A stretch of 64,000 nt of DNA from Labedaea rhizosphaerae (GTDB lineage: Bacteria; Actinomycetota; Actinomycetes; Mycobacteriales; Pseudonocardiaceae). The notes under the pieces are model-generated. The model was given only the letters and a program-made list of their open reading frames with translations, ran no database searches and was not told where the DNA came from. The stretch spans positions 1,178,001 through 1,242,000 of the forward strand of contig NZ_SNXZ01000001.1 in the NCBI RefSeq assembly GCF_004362825.1. Direction: 5' to 3'. Shown one piece after another: positions 31,446-41,149 of this stretch. A program made the position numbers and the translations under genes. Every line of letters starts with the position of its first letter. Within the stretch, counting starts at the first letter, position 1.

Positions 31446-31463
31446 CGTGGGGACTGGGTTTTC

Positions 31464-33086
31464 CTAGGCGCGGGCGCGCTGCTTGATCCGGGAGGTGAGC
31501 TCCTGGACCTGGTCGTAGATGCGCCGGCGCTCGGCCATCTCCTTCTTGATCTTCTTCTCCGCGTGCATGACCGTCGTGTGGTCACGGCCGCCGAAGGTCT
31601 GCCCGATCTTGGGCAAGGAGAGGTCGGTGAGCTCGCGGCACAGGTACATCGAGATCTGCCGCGCCTGGGCGAGCGCCTTCGTCTTGCCGGGACCGCACAG
31701 GTCGTCGATCGTCACGCCGAAGAACTCGGCGGTGACCGCCATGATCGTGGTGACGCTGATCTCCGGCGCGTGCGAGTCCGGGATCAGGTCGCGCAGCACG
31801 ATCTCCGCGAGCCCGACGTCGACCGGCTGCTGGTTGAGCGACGCGAACGCCGTCACCCGGATCAGCGCGCCCTCGAGCTCGCGGATGTTCGCCTCGATGC
31901 GGGCGGCGATGAACTCCAGGACCTCGGCCGGGACGTTCAACCGGTCCTGCGCGGCCTTCTTGCGCAGGATGGCGATGCGTGTCTCGAGCTCGGGGGGCTG
32001 GATGTCGGTGATCAGGCCCCACTCGAAGCGGGTGCGCAGGCGGTCTTCCAGCGTTTCCAGGCGCTTCGGCGGCCGGTCGGAGGAGACGACGATCTGCTTG
32101 TTCGCGTTGTGCAGTGTGTTGAAGGTGTGGAAGAACTCCTCCTGAGTACCTTCCTTGCCCTCCAGGAACTGGATGTCGTCGACCAGCAGCACGTCGATGT
32201 CGCGGTAGCGGCGCTGGAAGGCGACCTTGCGGTCGTCGCGCAGCGAGTTGATGAAGTCGTTGGTGAACTCCTCGGTCGACACGTACCGCACGCGCATGCC
32301 GGGGAACAGCCGCTGGGCGTAGTGCCCGACCGCGTGCAGCAGGTGCGTCTTGCCGAGTCCGGACTCGCCCCAGATGAACAGCGGGTTGTACGCGCGGGCC
32401 GGCGCTTCGGCGACGGCGACCGCGGCCGCGTGGGCGAACCGGTTGGACGCGCCGATCACGAAGGTGTCGAACGTGTACTTCTCGTTCAACCGGGTCTTCG
32501 AGGTCTGCGGCTGGGCGGGGGCGGTGAACGGCTGACCGCTCATCGGGCGCTGTCCGGTGAAGGTCGGCCAGATCTCGTGGACGGTGGCGAGCGCGTCGCC
32601 TTCCTCGTCCACCTCGTCGCTCTCGGACCCGTCGCCGTCGGAGTCCTCGACGGTGACCCCGTTCAGTCCGTTGACGCCATTGACCCCGTTGCCGTTGGGC
32701 GCGGAACCGTTCAACACGCCGTGGCCGTCGACGGCCTCCATCGGCGGCATGGGGGGAATCGCCGGGATGGGCGGCATCGGCGCGGAGGTCTCGGGCATGC
32801 CGTGGGTCTTCGGCGCGGGTGCGGTCACCGCGTCCACCTTCACCGCGAGCGAGACCGTGCGGCCGAGGCGCCGGGACAAAGCTTCGGTGATCGGCTCGCG
32901 CAGCGCGCGTTCGATCGCTTCCTTGGCGAACTCGCTCGGCGCGGCGAGCAGCGCGGTGCCGTCCAGCAGGCCGATCGGCCGGGTCACCCGCATCCAAGCT
33001 CGCTGCTGGGGCGACAGGGTTCCCGCGGACAGCTCCCGGACGACCTGTTCCCAGACGACGCCAAGGGTGTGCTGTTGCTCGGACAC
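31464..33086 (-). CDS. dnaA: Chromosomal replication initiator DnaA
   Basis: 540 residues. Domain I (about 1-90, [17 protein letters not shown]...), an extended linker with Asn-Gly repeats ([13 protein letters not shown]), an AAA+ domain with Walker A GESGLGKT (about 240-247) and Walker [10 protein letters not shown], and a C-terminal DNA-binding domain with the signature [14 protein letters not shown]. It binds DnaA boxes and melts oriC. GTG 33086 is chosen because the protein then starts VSEQQHTLG and a GGGGAGGGGAG site precedes it. It is divergent from rpmH. Confidence 0.97.
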   Translation of the reverse strand: MSEQQHTLGVVWEQVVRELSAGTLSPQQRAWMRVTRPIGLLDGTALLAAPSEFAKEAIERALREPITEALSRRLGRTVSLAVKVDAVTAPAPKTHGMPETSAPMPPIPAIPPMPPMEAVDGHGVLNGSAPNGNGVNGVNGLNGVTVEDSDGDGSESDEVDEEGDALATVHEIWPTFTGQRPMSGQPFTAPAQPQTSKTRLNEKYTFDTFVIGASNRFAHAAAVAVAEAPARAYNPLFIWGESGLGKTHLLHAVGHYAQRLFPGMRVRYVSTEEFTNDFINSLRDDRKVAFQRRYRDIDVLLVDDIQFLEGKEGTQEEFFHTFNTLHNANKQIVVSSDRPPKRLETLEDRLRTRFEWGLITDIQPPELETRIAILRKKAAQDRLNVPAEVLEFIAARIEANIRELEGALIRVTAFASLNQQPVDVGLAEIVLRDLIPDSHAPEISVTTIMAVTAEFFGVTIDDLCGPGKTKALAQARQISMYLCRELTDLSLPKIGQTFGGRDHTTVMHAEKKIKKEMAERRRIYDQVQELTSRIKQRARA

Positions 33087-33173
33087 CTGTTGCGCTCCCC
33101 TCCCCTCGATTTGCACAGCCTTGTGCCCACGGCCGGCGAAGTGGGGCGGGCCGCGACACTCGGACGCCACGCG

Positions 33174-33194
33174 GCATCCACAGGGTTGTCCACA
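33174..33194. promoter_or_regulatory. DnaA boxes in the dnaA upstream region
   Basis: TTGTCCACA (33186-33194, perfect) preceded by the weaker GCATCCACA (33174-33182), about 100 bases before the dnaA start. Consistent with DnaA autoregulation. The rest of the 464-base dnaA-rpmH region holds the rpmH promoter and no other gene that I can support. Confidence 0.7.
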
Positions 33195-33411
33195 ACTGTG
33201 CACGAAGGTACGGCGAACCGCAGCGAAGCCCCTCTTCGGGTTCAACGTACTTCAGCGGCGCAGTAGGGGCTCCCACTCCCCGATCCGGCCAACCAAGAAG
33301 GGGCACGCTAACAAGAGGCGACGCATGCCACAAGATGCCGGGCGTCGCAAGCACCTCAAAGGTTGCGGCGTGTCGGTGGGCGGCGCGGACGGCCACTGGC
33401 GGGAGGGCGGG

Positions 33412-33441
33412 TTGGAGGGCGTTTCGACGCTCGCGTACCCT
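33412..33441 (+). promoter_or_regulatory. Probable rpmH promoter
   Basis: TTGGAG, 18-base spacer, TACCCT (33436-33441), a good match for an actinobacterial primary sigma promoter, about 110 bases before rpmH. Confidence 0.55.
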
Positions 33442-33550
33442 TGTCGGAGTCTCCCGCTGGTAGCGGGTCTGTTCCGCGCGCCCGCCAGCGGCGCCGTGCT
33501 GGGCCGATGGCAGGGGACAACCACAAGCCTGTCAGTACTGGAGACCGACC

Positions 33551-33688
33551 GTGAGCAAGCGAACCTTCCAGCCCAACAACCGCCGCCGGGCCAAGACGCA
33601 CGGCTTCCGCCTGCGCATGCGTACCCGCGCCGGCCGCGCGATCCTCGCCGCTCGCCGCCGCAAGGGGCGCGAGAAGCTGTCGGCCTGA
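33551..33688 (+). CDS. rpmH: Ribosomal protein bL34
   Basis: 45 residues: [20 protein letters not shown] followed by [19 protein letters not shown], the highly conserved L34 sequence. Small basic protein of the 50S subunit. Read directly from the sequence at GTG 33551; the longer overlapping frame starting at 32557 belongs to rnpA. Divergent from dnaA, first gene of the rpmH-rnpA-yidD-yidC-jag operon. Confidence 0.97.
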   Translation: MSKRTFQPNNRRRAKTHGFRLRMRTRAGRAILAARRRKGREKLSA

Positions 33689-33705
33689 CCGGGTCGACCT
33701 CTGCC

Positions 33706-34068
33706 GTGCTGCCCCCGGCCGCCCGGCTCACCCGAGGTGAGGACTTCCGCCTCGTCACACGGCGCGGGCGCAAAGCCGCGCGCCGTACCGTCGTGGTGTA
33801 CGCCTTGCCGCGCCCCGAAGTGGTCCAGACCACAGTGGGGTTCGTGGTGAGCAAGGCCGTCGGCAACTCGGTGGTCAGACACCGGGTGACCAGGCGGTTG
33901 CGCCACATCGTGCGCGATCGCCTGGGAACTCTGCCGTTGCACGGATCGTTGGTCGTGCGGGCGTTGCCGCCGGCGGCCGACGCGTCGAGTGCCGCCATGC
34001 GGGCCGATCTCGATGCCGCGTTGCGGCGATTGCGCCTGTCGGGGACCGATGACGGCGGTGTTGAGTGA
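33706..34068 (+). CDS. rnpA: Ribonuclease P protein component
   Basis: 120 residues. Begins [28 protein letters not shown] and contains the family motif [22 protein letters not shown]. It binds RNase P RNA to mature tRNA 5' ends. GTG 33706 is chosen since the family starts just before RLTRGEDF. Overlaps yidD by 4 bases (GTGA). Confidence 0.95.
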   Translation: MLPPAARLTRGEDFRLVTRRGRKAARRTVVVYALPRPEVVQTTVGFVVSKAVGNSVVRHRVTRRLRHIVRDRLGTLPLHGSLVVRALPPAADASSAAMRADLDAALRRLRLSGTDDGGVE

Positions 34069-34391
34069 GCACGACGACTTTGTTGCGGACCGGTGTGGAG
34101 CCCCGGCCCGGTTTCGTCGCTCGCGTGCTGCTCCAGCCGATCAGGTTCTACCGCCGGTTCATCTCACCGGTGCTGCCCCCGTCGTGCCGCTTCGAGCCGA
34201 GTTGCAGTGCGTACGCCGCCGAGGCGATCAGCACGCACGGCGCGGTGCGCGGGCTGTGGCTCGCGGTGCGCCGCCTGCTCAAGTGCGGCCCGTGGCACCG
34301 GGGCGGTTACGACCCGGTCCCACCCCGCCGCGGTGACGCGGCCCTGAACTCCGGGACGACCCCGGCACACCCGATCCCCGTCGAGGAGTAA
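34065..34391 (+). CDS. yidD: Membrane protein insertion efficiency factor YidD
   Basis: 108 residues. Contains the YidD block [23 protein letters not shown] ... [13 protein letters not shown] with its conserved cysteines. Amphipathic protein thought to help YidC-dependent insertion. GTG start overlaps rnpA, and yidC follows after 5 bases. Confidence 0.95.
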   Translation: MSTTTLLRTGVEPRPGFVARVLLQPIRFYRRFISPVLPPSCRFEPSCSAYAAEAISTHGAVRGLWLAVRRLLKCGPWHRGGYDPVPPRRGDAALNSGTTPAHPIPVEE

Positions 34392-34396
34392 CTGGC

Positions 34397-35515
34397 GTGC
34401 TCGACTTCATCTACTACCCGGTGTCGTTCATCCTGTGGTGCTGGCACTGGGTGTTCGGCAAGGTCCTGGGCGACAACAACGGCGCCGCGTGGGCGCTCGC
34501 GATCGTGTTCCTGGTCTTCTCGCTTCGGGCGATCATGTTCAAGCCCTTCGTGAAGCAGGTCCGCTCCATGCGCAAGATGCAGGAGTTCGCGCCGGAGCTG
34601 AAGAAGATCCAGAAGAAGTACGCCAACGACCGGCAGCGCCAGGCCGCGGAGATGCAGAAGCTGCAGCAGCAGCACGGCTTCTCCCCGCTCGGCGGCTGCC
34701 TGCCGATGCTGCTGCAGATCCCGGTGTTCATCGGTCTGAACCACGTGCTGCGCTCGTTCGGGTCGATCCTGCCCAACGGCCAGCCGCGCACCGAGAACTA
34801 CTTCTTCGACCAGCACGGCGTCGAGTCCTACAACGCGGCGACGATCTTCGGTGCGAAGCTGAACAACTTCATCACCGAGCCGGCCGCGAGCCTGGGCACC
34901 GTCGACCGCGGTTCGGTCATCCTGGTGGCCGTGCCGCTGATGATCGCGGCGTCGATCGCGACCCACTTCACCGCGCGGCACTCGGTCTCCCGCCAGAACG
35001 CGGCGGCGGCGACCTCGCAGACCGCGATCATGAACAAGGTCACGCTGTACTTGTTCCCGCTCGGCGTGCTGGTCTTCGGTGCCTTCTTCCTCATCGGTCT
35101 GCTGCTCTACTGGTTGAGCAACAACGGCTGGACGCTGATGCAGCAGCGCCTGGTCTACAACAAGATCGACAAGGAAGAGGAAGAGAAGAAGACCGAGGCG
35201 GTCGAGAAGCGCAACGCGCTGGCGCCCAAGCCCGGTCAGAAGCCGACCCGCAAGCCCGGCACCGCCGCCGGTTCGACCGCTGGTTCGACCGCCGGCACCG
35301 CGGCGAAGTCGTCGGCCGCGCCGAAGCCGGGTCAGAAGCCGGCCGCCAAGCCCGCAGCGAAGCCCGCGGCCAAGCCGGGTACCAAGCCCGCCGCGACCAA
35401 GCCGGCCGGGCAGGCGAAGGCGACCAACGGCAGCCGTGCCGCTTCCTCCGACGAAGTCCCGGGCCTGATCTCGGACTCGTCGCGGAGCAAGAAGTCGGGC
35501 CGGAAGAAGCCGTGA
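34397..35515 (+). CDS. yidC: Membrane protein insertase YidC/Oxa1
   Basis: 372 residues. Five-helix Oxa1 core with KPFVKQVRSMRKMQEFAPELKKIQKKYANDRQRQ and LGGCLPMLLQIPVFIGL, lacking the large periplasmic domain of proteobacterial YidC. A basic C-terminal tail of Lys/Pro/Ala repeats (AAKPAAKPAAKPG) probably contacts ribosomes. Inserts membrane proteins with or without SecYEG. GTG 34397. Confidence 0.96.
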   Translation: MLDFIYYPVSFILWCWHWVFGKVLGDNNGAAWALAIVFLVFSLRAIMFKPFVKQVRSMRKMQEFAPELKKIQKKYANDRQRQAAEMQKLQQQHGFSPLGGCLPMLLQIPVFIGLNHVLRSFGSILPNGQPRTENYFFDQHGVESYNAATIFGAKLNNFITEPAASLGTVDRGSVILVAVPLMIAASIATHFTARHSVSRQNAAAATSQTAIMNKVTLYLFPLGVLVFGAFFLIGLLLYWLSNNGWTLMQQRLVYNKIDKEEEEKKTEAVEKRNALAPKPGQKPTRKPGTAAGSTAGSTAGTAAKSSAAPKPGQKPAAKPAAKPAAKPGTKPAATKPAGQAKATNGSRAASSDEVPGLISDSSRSKKSGRKKP

Positions 35516-35547
35516 GCGACGTGATCCGATCTGGAGAGGAGCTGACC

Positions 35548-36156
35548 GTGTCGGAGGCGGTGGAGTCCGACGTGGACGCCGTGGACAGGGTGGAGAGGGT
35601 GGACACCGCAGGCGCTGTGGACACTGTGGACACTGCGGACGCCGCGGCGGAGACGTCCGAGGCCGAGCAGCACGAGGACCAGCGCAGCGGCGCCGACCTG
35701 CTGGTGCGCGAGGGCGACATCGCGGGCGACTACCTCGAGCAGCTGCTGGACCTGCTGGACTACGACGGTGACATCGACCTGGACGTCGAGGCGTCCCGCG
35801 CGATCGTCAGCATCGAAGGCGGCGAGGACCTGGACAAGCTCGTCGGCACGCGCGGTGCGGTGCTGGAGGCGTTGCAGGAGCTGACGAGGCTCGCGGTGCA
35901 ACAGGAAACCGGGACCCGCAGCCGGCTGATGCTGGACATCGCCGGGTGGCGAGCCGGTCGTCGCGAGGAGCTCCGCGACCTCGGCCGGGCGACGGCCGAG
36001 CGCGTGCTGTCCTCCGGCGAGCGCGTGCGGCTGCAGCCGATGACGCCGTTCGAGCGCAAGGTCGTCCACGACGCCGTCGCGTCGGTGAAGGGCGTGCACA
36101 GCGAGAGCGAGGGCGAAGACCCGAAGCGCCGCGTGGTGGTGTTCCTGGACTCCTGA
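35548..36156 (+). CDS. Jag/KhpB-type RNA-binding protein (KH and R3H domains)
   Basis: 202 residues. Acidic N-terminal extension with Val-Asp-Thr repeats, then a KH-like domain (about 65-130: GDIDLDVEASRAIVSIEGGEDLDKLVGTRGAVLEALQELTRLA) and an R3H domain ending ERKVVHDAVASVKGVHSES. The family binds small RNAs/mRNAs and influences cell elongation. GTG 35548 is preferred because of GGAGAGGAG at 35533-35541; GTG 35512, overlapping the yidC stop, is an alternative. Confidence 0.9.
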   Translation: MSEAVESDVDAVDRVERVDTAGAVDTVDTADAAAETSEAEQHEDQRSGADLLVREGDIAGDYLEQLLDLLDYDGDIDLDVEASRAIVSIEGGEDLDKLVGTRGAVLEALQELTRLAVQQETGTRSRLMLDIAGWRAGRREELRDLGRATAERVLSSGERVRLQPMTPFERKVVHDAVASVKGVHSESEGEDPKRRVVVFLDS

Positions 36157-36169
36157 GTCCACTTTCGAG

Positions 36170-36207
36170 AACGGCCCGTCCCTTCCGGGGGCGGGCCGTT
36201 TTCTTAT
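36170..36207 (+). terminator. Intrinsic terminator after the rpmH-jag operon
   Basis: AACGGCCCG and CGGGCCGTT stem (36170-36178 / 36192-36200) followed by TTTTCTTATTT. Confidence 0.9.
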
Positions 36208-36237
36208 TTCACTGGCGGGCCCGGCGATACTCCGGCC

Positions 36238-37347
36238 ATGCAGTTCACACCCGGCCTCGAGCTGTCCGCCCTCCTCTACGGCGAGGCCGTCCGGCCGTTG
36301 CTGGACCGCTACTTCCCCGGCCTCCCCCACACCGCGGCGTTGATCGGCCCGGGCTCGGAGGTGCTCGGCTACGACACCGCCCGTTCGACCGACCACGACT
36401 GGGGGCCGCGCCTTCAGCTGTTCCTCACCCCGGATGATCTCGCCGTGCACGGCACGGCGATCTCCACTGTGCTCGCCACCGAGCTCCCGCCGCGCATCGC
36501 GGGCTACCCCACGAACTTCGTGGCGGTCGGCGGAACCCACCACATGGAGCCGGCCGACGGCCCGATCCACCACGCCGTGGCGATCGCCGACCTCGGCACG
36601 TGGTTGATCGACCGGCTCGGCTTCGATCCGCTGGACGAGATCACCGTCCTCGACTGGCTGGCGACGCCGACGCAGGTGCTGGCCGAACTGACCAGTGGTG
36701 CCGTCTTCCACGACGGCCTGTCGCGCTTGGCAGCCGTTCGGCAGCGCCTGGCTTGGTACCCGGACGAGGTGTGGCGCTACGTGCTGGCGTGCCAGTGGCA
36801 GCGCCTCAGCGAAGAGGAACCGTTCGTCGGGCGCTGTGCGGAGGCGGGAGACGAGCTCGGCTCGGCGGTGCTGGCCGCCCGCTTGGTTCGGGACGTGATG
36901 CGGCTGTGCCTGTTGCTGGCTCGGCGGTACCCGCCTTACAGCAAGTGGCTCGGCTCGGCGTTCGCCGCGCTCCCCGATGCCGGTCGACTCCGGCCGTTGC
37001 TGACCGCGGCGCTGGCCGCCACGGACGTCCGTGCCCGCGAAGCTTCGCTGGCGTCGGCGTACGAGTTGGTGGCGGAACTGCACAACGCGAGCGGCCTGAC
37101 CGATCCGGTCGACCCCACCATCCGCCCATTCCACGGACGGCCGTACCGAGTGCTCCACGCGGAACGATTCACCGAAGCGCTCAGGGCGACCATCGAGGAC
37201 CCTGACCTTCGCGCTCTGCCGATGACGGGCGCGATAGATCAAGTGGTGGACAACGTGGCCGCGGTAGGCAACGCGCGGTGTCGCCGGGCCGCCATGAAGG
37301 CGGTCGCCGATGTTTCACATGAATCCAGCGTCGCCGGCGATCGCTAG
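36238..37347 (+). CDS. DUF4037 family protein (nucleotidyltransferase-like)
   Basis: 369 residues. The N-terminal region has GPGSEVLGYDTARSTDHDWGP, a nucleotidyltransferase-type GS...DxD motif, and a helical C-terminal DUF4037 region. Family members are uncharacterised; transfer of nucleotides to a small molecule or protein is inferred. It sits between jag and rsmG, where other actinobacteria usually have no gene, and has its own upstream terminator, so it looks like an insertion into the conserved operon. The last codons and downstream DNA carry parS sequences. Confidence 0.85.
   Translation: MQFTPGLELSALLYGEAVRPLLDRYFPGLPHTAALIGPGSEVLGYDTARSTDHDWGPRLQLFLTPDDLAVHGTAISTVLATELPPRIAGYPTNFVAVGGTHHMEPADGPIHHAVAIADLGTWLIDRLGFDPLDEITVLDWLATPTQVLAELTSGAVFHDGLSRLAAVRQRLAWYPDEVWRYVLACQWQRLSEEEPFVGRCAEAGDELGSAVLAARLVRDVMRLCLLLARRYPPYSKWLGSAFAALPDAGRLRPLLTAALAATDVRAREASLASAYELVAELHNASGLTDPVDPTIRPFHGRPYRVLHAERFTEALRATIEDPDLRALPMTGAIDQVVDNVAAVGNARCRRAAMKAVADVSHESSVAGDR
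37312..37325. promoter_or_regulatory. Degenerate parS-like sequence in the end of the DUF4037 gene
   Basis: GTTTCACATGAATC, two mismatches from GTTTCACGTGAAAC, one in the central CACGTG. Weak. Confidence 0.3.
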
Positions 37348-37350
37348 AGC

Positions 37351-37366
37351 TGTTTCACGTGAAACG
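37351..37366. promoter_or_regulatory. parS: parS centromere site (perfect core)
   Basis: TGTTTCACGTGAAACG; the 14-base core GTTTCACGTGAAAC (37352-37365) is the exact ParB-binding consensus. It is just after the DUF4037 gene and about 1 kb before parA. Confidence 0.95.
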
Positions 37367-37430
37367 CGGGTGGTCTTTCGGTGGGTCGGACAGGAGGACC
37401 GAAGTCTTCGGGGACAATCGACTGAGTCGT

Positions 37431-37446
37431 TGTTTCACGTGGAACG
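37431..37446. promoter_or_regulatory. parS: parS centromere site
   Basis: TGTTTCACGTGGAACG; one mismatch in the 14-base core. It is immediately before the rsmG ribosome-binding site. Confidence 0.88.
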
Positions 37447-37455
37447 GGAGTTGTG

Positions 37456-38163
37456 ATGGTGGAGGCGGACCACGGGGTGGTGGGCGAGGTGCCCGCGGCC
37501 CCACCGTCGGCGTCGGTCGTCTTTGGTGACCGGTTGGCTGATGCGGAGCGCTTCACCGCCCTCCTCGCCCGCCACGGCGTCGAACGCGGCCTCATCGGCC
37601 CGCGCGAGGTGGATCGGCTTTGGGATCGACACGTGTTGAACTCCGCCGTTGTCGCCACGGACATGACCGCAGGAGCTACCGTGGTGGACATCGGGTCGGG
37701 GGCGGGGTTGCCTGGCATCCCACTCGCCATCGCCCGGCCTGATCTCCGGATCACGCTCGTCGAGCCGATGGCTCGCCGGATCGAGTGGCTCTCCGAAGTC
37801 GTCACGGCGCTGGGACTCCCCATCTCGGTGATTCGTGGGCGAGCTGAGGAGCGAACTGTTCAGGAACAGGCCGGCGGTGCCGATGTCGTCACCGCGCGGG
37901 CGGTGGCACCGCTGGCCAAACTGGCCGGCTGGGCGCTGCCTCTGCTTCGTCCCGGCGGACACCTCGTGGCCCTGAAGGGCGCGAGTGCGTCGGAGGAAGT
38001 AGCCCGGGATCGCGATGCGGTGCGGCGCCTCGGTGGCGGCGCACCATCGATCCGGCAGTACGGCGAAGACGTCCTGGACGTGCCGACGACGGTCGTCGTG
38101 GTCGAGCGGACCAGTTCGGGGACCCGGCGTGACCGCGCGCGCAAGACACGGAAGGATCGGTGA
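37456..38163 (+). CDS. rsmG: 16S rRNA (guanine-N7) methyltransferase RsmG
   Basis: 235 residues, class I SAM methyltransferase that makes m7G527 in 16S rRNA; loss gives low-level streptomycin resistance. Motif [17 protein letters not shown], then [13 protein letters not shown] and [21 protein letters not shown] 37456 has GGGAG at 37446-37450. Its stop overlaps the proposed parA GTG (GTGA). Confidence 0.95.
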   Translation: MVEADHGVVGEVPAAPPSASVVFGDRLADAERFTALLARHGVERGLIGPREVDRLWDRHVLNSAVVATDMTAGATVVDIGSGAGLPGIPLAIARPDLRITLVEPMARRIEWLSEVVTALGLPISVIRGRAEERTVQEQAGGADVVTARAVAPLAKLAGWALPLLRPGGHLVALKGASASEEVARDRDAVRRLGGGAPSIRQYGEDVLDVPTTVVVVERTSSGTRRDRARKTRKDR

Positions 38164-39164
38164 AGGTGCACACCGAAGCGCAGATCGGAGCAACGCATGT
38201 TCCACGTGAAACTCCACGAGCCGAGTCGGCTCAGGATGGAGCTGTCGGGGCCGGGGAGGTGCTCCGTCCAGTGAGCCACGCGGCACACGATCCCGTTGGC
38301 CAGGGTTGGACCCCGATCGCCGAAGAGGCGGCGCGAGCCACCCGCGTGCTGCACCCCAACGAGCAGCTCCCGCGCCCGACCCAGCGGCGCGTCCTCACCG
38401 TCGCCAACCAGAAGGGCGGCGTCGGCAAGACCACCAGCGCGGTCAACCTCGCCGCCGGACTCGCTCTGCACGGTCTCAAGGTCCTCGTGATCGACCTCGA
38501 CCCCCAGGGCAACGCCTCCACCGCGCTCAACGTGGAACACCGCTCCGGCACCCCCTCGATCTACGAGGTGCTGCTCGGTGAGGTGTCCGTCGCGGAGGCC
38601 GCACAGGTCAGCGACCAGTCGCCGAACCTGTTCTGCGTGCCGGCGACCATAGACCTCGCCGGCGCCGAGATCGAGCTCGTCACGATGGTCGCCCGCGAGT
38701 CCCGCCTCAAGGAGGCGCTCACGAGCGAGGCGCTCGACCAGCTCAACCCCGACTACGTCTTCATCGACTGCCCGCCGTCGCTCGGCCTGCTCACGGTCAA
38801 CGCGATGGTCGCCGCGCAGGAGGTCCTGATCCCCATCCAGTGCGAGTACTACGCCCTGGAAGGTCTCAGCCAGCTGCTGCGCAACATCGAGCTCGTCCAG
38901 TCGCACCTGAACCCGCACCTGGACATCTCGACCATCCTGCTGACGATGTACGACGGCCGGACGAAGCTGGCCGACCAGGTGACCAACGAGGTCCGCAACC
39001 ACTTCGGTGAGACGGTCCTCAACACGGTCATCCCCCGCAGCGTGAAGGTCTCCGAGGCGCCCGGCTTCGGCCAGTCCGTGCTCGCGTACGACCCGGGTTC
39101 CCGTGGCGCGATGAGCTACCTCGACGCGGCGAAGGAAATCGCCGAGCGCGGGACCAAGCGATGA
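38160..39164 (+). CDS. parA: Chromosome partitioning ATPase ParA
   Basis: 334 residues, Walker-type ATPase with the deviant Walker [19 protein letters not shown] and DCPPSLGLL. It moves ParB-parS complexes to the cell pole with polar scaffolds. A variable N-terminal extension (about 75 residues) precedes the ATPase. It includes VPRET, encoded by an embedded parS site, as mycobacterial ParA has VSRET. GTG 38160 overlaps the rsmG stop; GTG 38166 or 38271 are possible alternatives. Confidence 0.95.
   Translation: MKVHTEAQIGATHVPRETPRAESAQDGAVGAGEVLRPVSHAAHDPVGQGWTPIAEEAARATRVLHPNEQLPRPTQRRVLTVANQKGGVGKTTSAVNLAAGLALHGLKVLVIDLDPQGNASTALNVEHRSGTPSIYEVLLGEVSVAEAAQVSDQSPNLFCVPATIDLAGAEIELVTMVARESRLKEALTSEALDQLNPDYVFIDCPPSLGLLTVNAMVAAQEVLIPIQCEYYALEGLSQLLRNIELVQSHLNPHLDISTILLTMYDGRTKLADQVTNEVRNHFGETVLNTVIPRSVKVSEAPGFGQSVLAYDPGSRGAMSYLDAAKEIAERGTKR
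38199..38212. promoter_or_regulatory. parS: parS site within the parA coding sequence
   Basis: GTTCCACGTGAAAC, one mismatch from the perfect core, coding for Val-Pro-Arg-Glu-Thr in parA. Confidence 0.88.
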
Positions 39165-40114
39165 GCGAGCGCAAGGGCGGTCTCGGCCGCGGTCTCGCCG
39201 CGCTCATCCCCCAGGGTCCCCCGCCGGGTGCGCCCGGCACCCGGCCGCGCCCGGCGGCGGTGCCCACCACGAACGGCGCGACTACCGAACCGTCCGTGGC
39301 CGGGGCGATCTACCGCGAAGTGCCCACCGACGCGATCAAGCCCAACCCGAAGCAGCCGCGCCAGGTCTTCGACGAGGACGCCCTCGCCGAGCTGGAGCAC
39401 TCGATCCGCGAGTTCGGCCTGATGCAGCCGATCGTCGTCCGGGAGCTCGGCGACGACACGTACGAACTGGTGATGGGTGAGCGCCGCTGGCGGGCCACCC
39501 AGCGGGCGGAGCTGGCCACCATCCCGGCCATCGTCCGGCAGACCGCCGACGACGCGATGCTGCGCGACGCGCTGCTGGAGAACATCCACCGGGTCCAGCT
39601 CAACCCGTTGGAAGAGGCGGCGGCCTACCAGCAGCTGCTCGACGAGTTCGACGTGACCCACGAGCAACTGGCCGGCCGGATCGGGCGCAGCCGCCCGGTC
39701 ATCACCAACACCATCCGGTTGCTCAAGCTCCCCCTGCCGGTCCAGCGTCGGGTCGCCGCAGGCGTGTTGTCCGCCGGTCACGCCCGCGCTTTGCTCGGTC
39801 TGGACAGCCCGGAGGCGCAGGAAGACCTCGCGACCCGCATCGTCGCCGAGGGGCTTTCGGTGCGTGCCACCGAGGAAGCGGTGACGCTCGCGAAGAGCGC
39901 GCCCGCCGCCAAGCCGAAGCCCGCTCCCCGCAAGCCGATGCAGGCGCCGGGGTTGCAGGACCTCGCCGACCGCCTCTCCGACCGGTTCGACACCCGGGTC
40001 AAGGTCGAACTCGGCAAGCGAAAAGGACGCATCGTCGTCGAATTCGGGTCCGTTGACGATCTTGAACGCATCGTCGAGCTGATGCGGACAGAAACGGACA
40101 AAAAGGGTTCGTGA
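39161..40114 (+). CDS. parB: Chromosome partitioning protein ParB
   Basis: 317 residues. Begins [17 protein letters not shown], a typical ParA-interacting N-terminus. The CTPase/ParB-N domain has the GERRWRA motif, followed by the helix-turn-helix [15 protein letters not shown] for parS and a C-terminal dimerisation domain. Loads and spreads as a CTP-dependent clamp at the parS sites listed here. ATG overlaps the parA stop. Confidence 0.96.
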   Translation: MSERKGGLGRGLAALIPQGPPPGAPGTRPRPAAVPTTNGATTEPSVAGAIYREVPTDAIKPNPKQPRQVFDEDALAELEHSIREFGLMQPIVVRELGDDTYELVMGERRWRATQRAELATIPAIVRQTADDAMLRDALLENIHRVQLNPLEEAAAYQQLLDEFDVTHEQLAGRIGRSRPVITNTIRLLKLPLPVQRRVAAGVLSAGHARALLGLDSPEAQEDLATRIVAEGLSVRATEEAVTLAKSAPAAKPKPAPRKPMQAPGLQDLADRLSDRFDTRVKVELGKRKGRIVVEFGSVDDLERIVELMRTETDKKGS

Positions 40115-40177
40115 GAACGATGAGGGAACGTACCAGGGCCTTACGTCACGGTGACGATGACCTTGGGTAGTCGATAA

Positions 40178-41131
40178 CTAACCCGCAGTGCGCTCGACGG
40201 CACGCTCGATCAGCGACGCGTAGATGTCGCCGAGCGAGCGGCCGTCGGTCTCCACGGCCATCGGCAGCAGCGAGGTCTCCGTCAGCCCGGGCGAAGAATT
40301 CACTTCGAGGAAGTAGACGGTCCCGTCGGGCGCGACGATCGCATCGGTTCGCGACACGTCGCGCAGCCCGAGCCGTCGGTGTGCGGTGACGGCCAGCTCG
40401 GCGAGCGCCGCCGAGGTCTCCGCGCCGACGCGGGCCGGCGCGTGGAAGTCGGTGAGCCCGGCGGTGTAGCGCGCGGTGTAGTCGTAGACGCCGCTCTCCG
40501 GGACGATCTCCACCGCGGGCAACGCCTCCGGTCCGTCCGGCCCGTCGATCACGGCGATCGCCACCTCGACGCCGTCGATGAACTTCTCGGCGAGCACGGT
40601 GTCGCCGTACGCGAGGCAGCCGACCATCGCGGCGGGGAGGTCGGCGGCGTCACGCACCACCTGGGCGCCGAGCGCCGACCCGCCCTGGTCGGGCTTGAGC
40701 ATCATCGGCAGCCCGAGCCGCTCGACCATCGCGTCCAGCACCGCCCGCGCGCCCAGCTCGCGGAACGTGCTGTGCGGCAGGACGATCCAGTCCGGCGTCG
40801 CGATCCCGGCCGCGGCCAGGTCCGCCTTGGCCGACGGCTTGTCCCACGCCCGCCGGCACGCGTGCGAGTCGGTGCCCACGAACGGCAGGTCCAACATCTC
40901 CAGCACGCTCTGGATCGAGCCGTTCTCGCCCTGCCCGCCGTGCAACGCGATCACCACGGCATCGGGCCGGTGCTCACGCACGCGATCGAGCAGCGAGCCG
41001 TCCGCGTCCCACTCCGACACGGTCACACCGGCCGTGCGCAGCGCGGCGGAAAGTCTGCGCCCGGACCGCAGCGACACGTCACGCTCGTGGGACAAGCCCC
41101 CGGACAGCACGGCAACCCAGCGGTCGGTCAC
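40178..41131 (-). CDS. D-alanine-D-alanine ligase family protein
   Basis: 317 residues, ATP-grasp enzyme. N-terminal motif SGGLSHERDVSLRSG, HGGQGENGSIQ, ATP loop KPDQGGSALG and C-terminal EVNSSPGLTETSLLP with metal ligands. Would form D-Ala-D-Ala for peptidoglycan precursors. It is shorter than typical Ddl (about 360), so it may be a second, accessory ligase; the specificity is not proven. GTG 41131 has GAGGAG upstream. Convergent with parB; a short GTCAC/GTGAC palindrome lies between. Confidence 0.88.
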   Translation of the reverse strand: MTDRWVAVLSGGLSHERDVSLRSGRRLSAALRTAGVTVSEWDADGSLLDRVREHRPDAVVIALHGGQGENGSIQSVLEMLDLPFVGTDSHACRRAWDKPSAKADLAAAGIATPDWIVLPHSTFRELGARAVLDAMVERLGLPMMLKPDQGGSALGAQVVRDAADLPAAMVGCLAYGDTVLAEKFIDGVEVAIAVIDGPDGPEALPAVEIVPESGVYDYTARYTAGLTDFHAPARVGAETSAALAELAVTAHRRLGLRDVSRTDAIVAPDGTVYFLEVNSSPGLTETSLLPMAVETDGRSLGDIYASLIERAVERTAG

Positions 41132-41149
41132 GCAAGAACTCCTCACCAC

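Larger units (their letters stand above)
30655..31463. other. oriC: Chromosomal replication origin region (oriC)
   Basis: 809 non-coding bases between dnaA and dnaN, the standard actinobacterial oriC location. Contents in order: an AT-rich stretch (30800-30840, TGTTTTTAGGTTTTTC), DnaA-box-like 9-mers in both orientations (30831-31008), two similar hairpins with TTTATT/AATAAA arms (31178-31217, 31318-31375) and the dnaA terminator (31412-31445). Open frames shown here in other frames are not supported as genes. Strand asymmetry of the flanking genes (minus to the left, plus to the right) agrees with bidirectional replication from here. Confidence 0.93.

Noticed and set aside
35221-35440. Lys/Pro/Ala repeats at the end of yidC as a separate gene or mobile repeat
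   Set aside because: They are in frame and typical of actinobacterial YidC tails.
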